Notes under the pieces: model-generated | What the model was told of the DNA's origin: nothing | Seen by the model: only the letters and a program-made list of their open reading frames with translations | The model's database searches: none | Assembly: GCF_000315625.1 (NCBI RefSeq) | Contig: NW_005434528.1 | Span: 98,230 to 162,229, forward strand | Origin: Guillardia theta CCMP2712 | Lineage: Eukaryota; Cryptophyceae; Pyrenomonadales; Geminigeraceae | Direction: 5' to 3' | Length of the DNA stretch: 64,000 nt | Shown here: positions 62,261 to 64,000 of the stretch, in pieces | Numbering within the stretch: position 1 is the stretch's first letter | Layout: each line of letters begins with the position of its first letter | Program-made: the position numbers and the translations under genes

Positions 62261-62414
62261 AAAAAAGAAAATTGTACGGGTCAAAATCGAACTCTCAAAA
62301 TATTTGAAATTTTATTTCATTAAAATTTGAAATTTCATACAACAATTACAGAATTTCAAGCCCCTCTAAGGACTGTCGGCCTTCGGGCTGAAAAGGCGCA
62401 GAGGACGTCGCCAT

Positions 62415-62690
62415 GTCGTAGGGGAGGGGAAGGAGGAAGAGGAGGAGGAGGAGGAGGAGGGGAAGGAGGAGGAGGAGGAGAACAGAAAGATGGAAGGGAT
62501 AAGGAGGAGATAGAGACTGCAATACGATAGGACAAGCGATGGAGGAGGAGGAAGAAGGGGAGGAGGACGACGAAGGACGAAGGGGCGGGAGGGAGGGAGC
62601 TAGAAGGGAGGAGAGGAGCTCTTCGTTGAGAGGTGGGTCGTGATACCCTCGAGCATTGAGAGGAAGGGAGGGAGAGAGGAGAGACTGGAG
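62415..62690. repeat. purine-rich (GGA)n tract
   Basis: GGAGGAGGAGGAGGA runs with interruptions; no gene. Confidence 0.85.
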
Positions 62691-62699
62691 GCATGGGAG

Positions 62700-63289
62700 A
62701 ATCAGAACATGCTAATTGAAAGTTTCAATGGTAAACGATATCACAGGACAAAGTTCGGAAAGATGGAAGAGAGGATGGGAGGAGGAGAGAAGAGAGGGAG
62801 GAGAGAGAAAATGAGAAAGAATAGATAGGAAAAGCAACATGTTGAAAAGGAAAACTGATGGCTGTCATCTCGTCTTCTCCTCTGGAGATGACCTTTTCAG
62901 TTCTTTTCCTCAAAAGATTGGAGGTAGAATGATATGGAGAAGATTGTATGAAGAACACCAACTATGGAGAACACCAAGTACAGATAGAGAAGGAGAACAC
63001 CAACTTCAGATAGAAAAAGCGCGAGATGAAATGAAGAGTGATCGGATTTAGTATCTTGTAAGAATCAAGTACAGATTGAGAGAAAGATCTCAGCACTCTC
63101 GTCCTTACTCATTGAAATTTTGCCACGCTCTCATTGGAATGTTGCTCTGTATTTTCAATCTCCTGACGCCCACTTTAGGTTGGAAGCCCAAGTCAAACTT
63201 TGAACCGTCGTGACTCCTCCTCCTCCTCCTCCTTCTCCTCCTCCTCGTCTTTCTCTCCCTCCCTCTCCTCCTGAAGCTCCCGGGCAGCC
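62700..63289. other. intergenic upstream of the RCC1-repeat gene
   Basis: Contains a doubled GGAGAACACCAA motif (about 62957 and 62992), and a (CTC)n run at 63213-63245 shortly before the start codon. No gene is supported. Confidence 0.4.
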
Positions 63290-64000
63290 ATGGACCAGGG
63301 TGTCAACGTGACCGACTACCGTTGTGAGACGGTCAACGAGGAATGCGAGGGCTTCGCCTACAAGGCAGAGATGCGGAGGATCAGGGAAGAGAGCGTGCTT
63401 GCCGACTCCTTCCTCTTCACCTGGGGCGACGGCAACGACGGCAAGCTCGGGCACCAGAGCGAAGAGAGCCTCTTCGTCCCCTACAACGTGACGATCCTCC
63501 AGCGTATGAGGATCAAGTCCTGCGCCCTGGGACGGAAGCACAGCCTGTTCCTCTCTGCCGAGGGCACCGTCTTTGCCTGCGGGAACGGCCAGTACGGCCA
63601 GCTGGGAACGGGCGCTGTGCTGGACTTCCGCAGCACTCCAGTGCACGTGCAGGGTCTGCAGAGGGTGAAGCAGCTCTCAGCTGGGGACTATCATAGCGTC
63701 GCCTTGCTGGAGGGAGGGGCGCTGTATGCGTGGGGGAGCGGGTCGTGGGGGAAGCTGGGGCTGGCTACGGACAACAATGTGACTGCTCCGAGAGTGATCG
63801 CGGCGCTGACCACGAGCATCGTTGAGCAGGTTAGGAGGAGGAGGAGGAGGAGGAGGAGGAGGAGGAGGAGGAGGAGGAGATGGGATGCAGATGATGACGA
63901 TGATGATGAAGATGGAGGGGAAAATTCAGAATTGACATGGCAAAGTTGGACATTGGGAGAGAAATGGGAATTGGCGTGCTTGTTTGCTGAGTTTCCTGCC
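63290..64000 (+). CDS. RCC1-repeat protein, 5' part only
   Basis: Exon 1 (63290-63829, 180 codons, phase 0) begins MDQGVNVTDYRCETVNEECE and holds three RCC1-type blades: FTWGDGNDGKLGHQ, FACGNGQYGQLGTG and YAWGSGSWGKLGLA, each followed at the usual spacing by a CALGRKHSLFL or LSAGDYHSVAL strand. The GT donor (GGTTAGG) is at 63830, and the intron runs through a (GGA)n tract; the gene leaves the window. RCC1 propellers serve as RanGEF or in other partner-binding roles. The acidic, Cys-containing leader is unlike RCC1 itself, so a generic RCC1-domain protein is the safer call. Confidence 0.8.
   Translation, partial: MDQGVNVTDYRCETVNEECEGFAYKAEMRRIREESVLADSFLFTWGDGNDGKLGHQSEESLFVPYNVTILQRMRIKSCALGRKHSLFLSAEGTVFACGNGQYGQLGTGAVLDFRSTPVHVQGLQRVKQLSAGDYHSVALLEGGALYAWGSGSWGKLGLATDNNVTAPRVIAALTTSIVEQVRRRRRRRRRRRRRRRRWDADDDDDDEDGGENSELTWQSWTLGEKWELACLFAEFPA
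63833..63880. repeat. (GGA)n microsatellite inside the RCC1-gene intron
   Basis: About 16 GGA units starting four bases after the 5' splice site. Confidence 0.95.

Overview
The window is eukaryotic nuclear DNA. Genes recognised at the 51-64 kb end carry short GT-AG introns (45-81 nt), and there are retroelement remnants and many purine- or pyrimidine-rich microsatellites. Very large signal-peptide-bearing surface proteins with DUF4215-, REJ-, ephrin-receptor-like and ZU5-like modules suggest a unicellular alga or other protist. A cryptophyte such as Guillardia is my best guess, inferred from style only. Layout: 0-43 kb is an accessory region of intronless surface-protein genes, pseudogenes and transposon debris. 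43-64 kb is ordinary spliced gene space (armadillo-like protein, exportin-1/CRM1, putative glycan-modifying enzymes, RCC1-repeat protein) separated by low-complexity DNA. The main result is a convergent two-gene module present three times. One partner is a mucin-like, single-pass membrane protein with a Ser/Thr/Pro minisatellite array. The other is a compact protein joining a CENP-B/Tc5-type double helix-turn-helix to a PB1 domain, with no transposase catalytic domain. Module 1 (3.4-9.7 kb) has both genes intact. Module 2 (19.1-21.1 kb) has an intact HTH-PB1 gene facing only the signal-peptide end of a mucin gene. Module 3 (39.0-42.9 kb) has an intact mucin gene facing only the 3' tip of an HTH-PB1 gene. 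Modules 2 and 3 are inverted relative to module 1. Between modules 2 and 3 lies a single-exon 12.4 kb gene for a 4127-residue putative adhesin built from three classes of beta-type repeat. A relative with REJ-type sequence and many frameshifts lies at 15.1-18.6 kb. In the 57-62 kb stretch three neighbouring genes look like Golgi or secretory enzymes: a methyltransferase-fold type II membrane protein (interrupted by a one-base frameshift), a five-exon glycosyltransferase-like protein, and a sulfotransferase-like fragment. If real, they would act on secreted or surface glycans, which is thematically consistent with the heavily O-glycosylatable mucin-like proteins; that link is inference. All domain calls are from reading motifs by eye; no database search was run.
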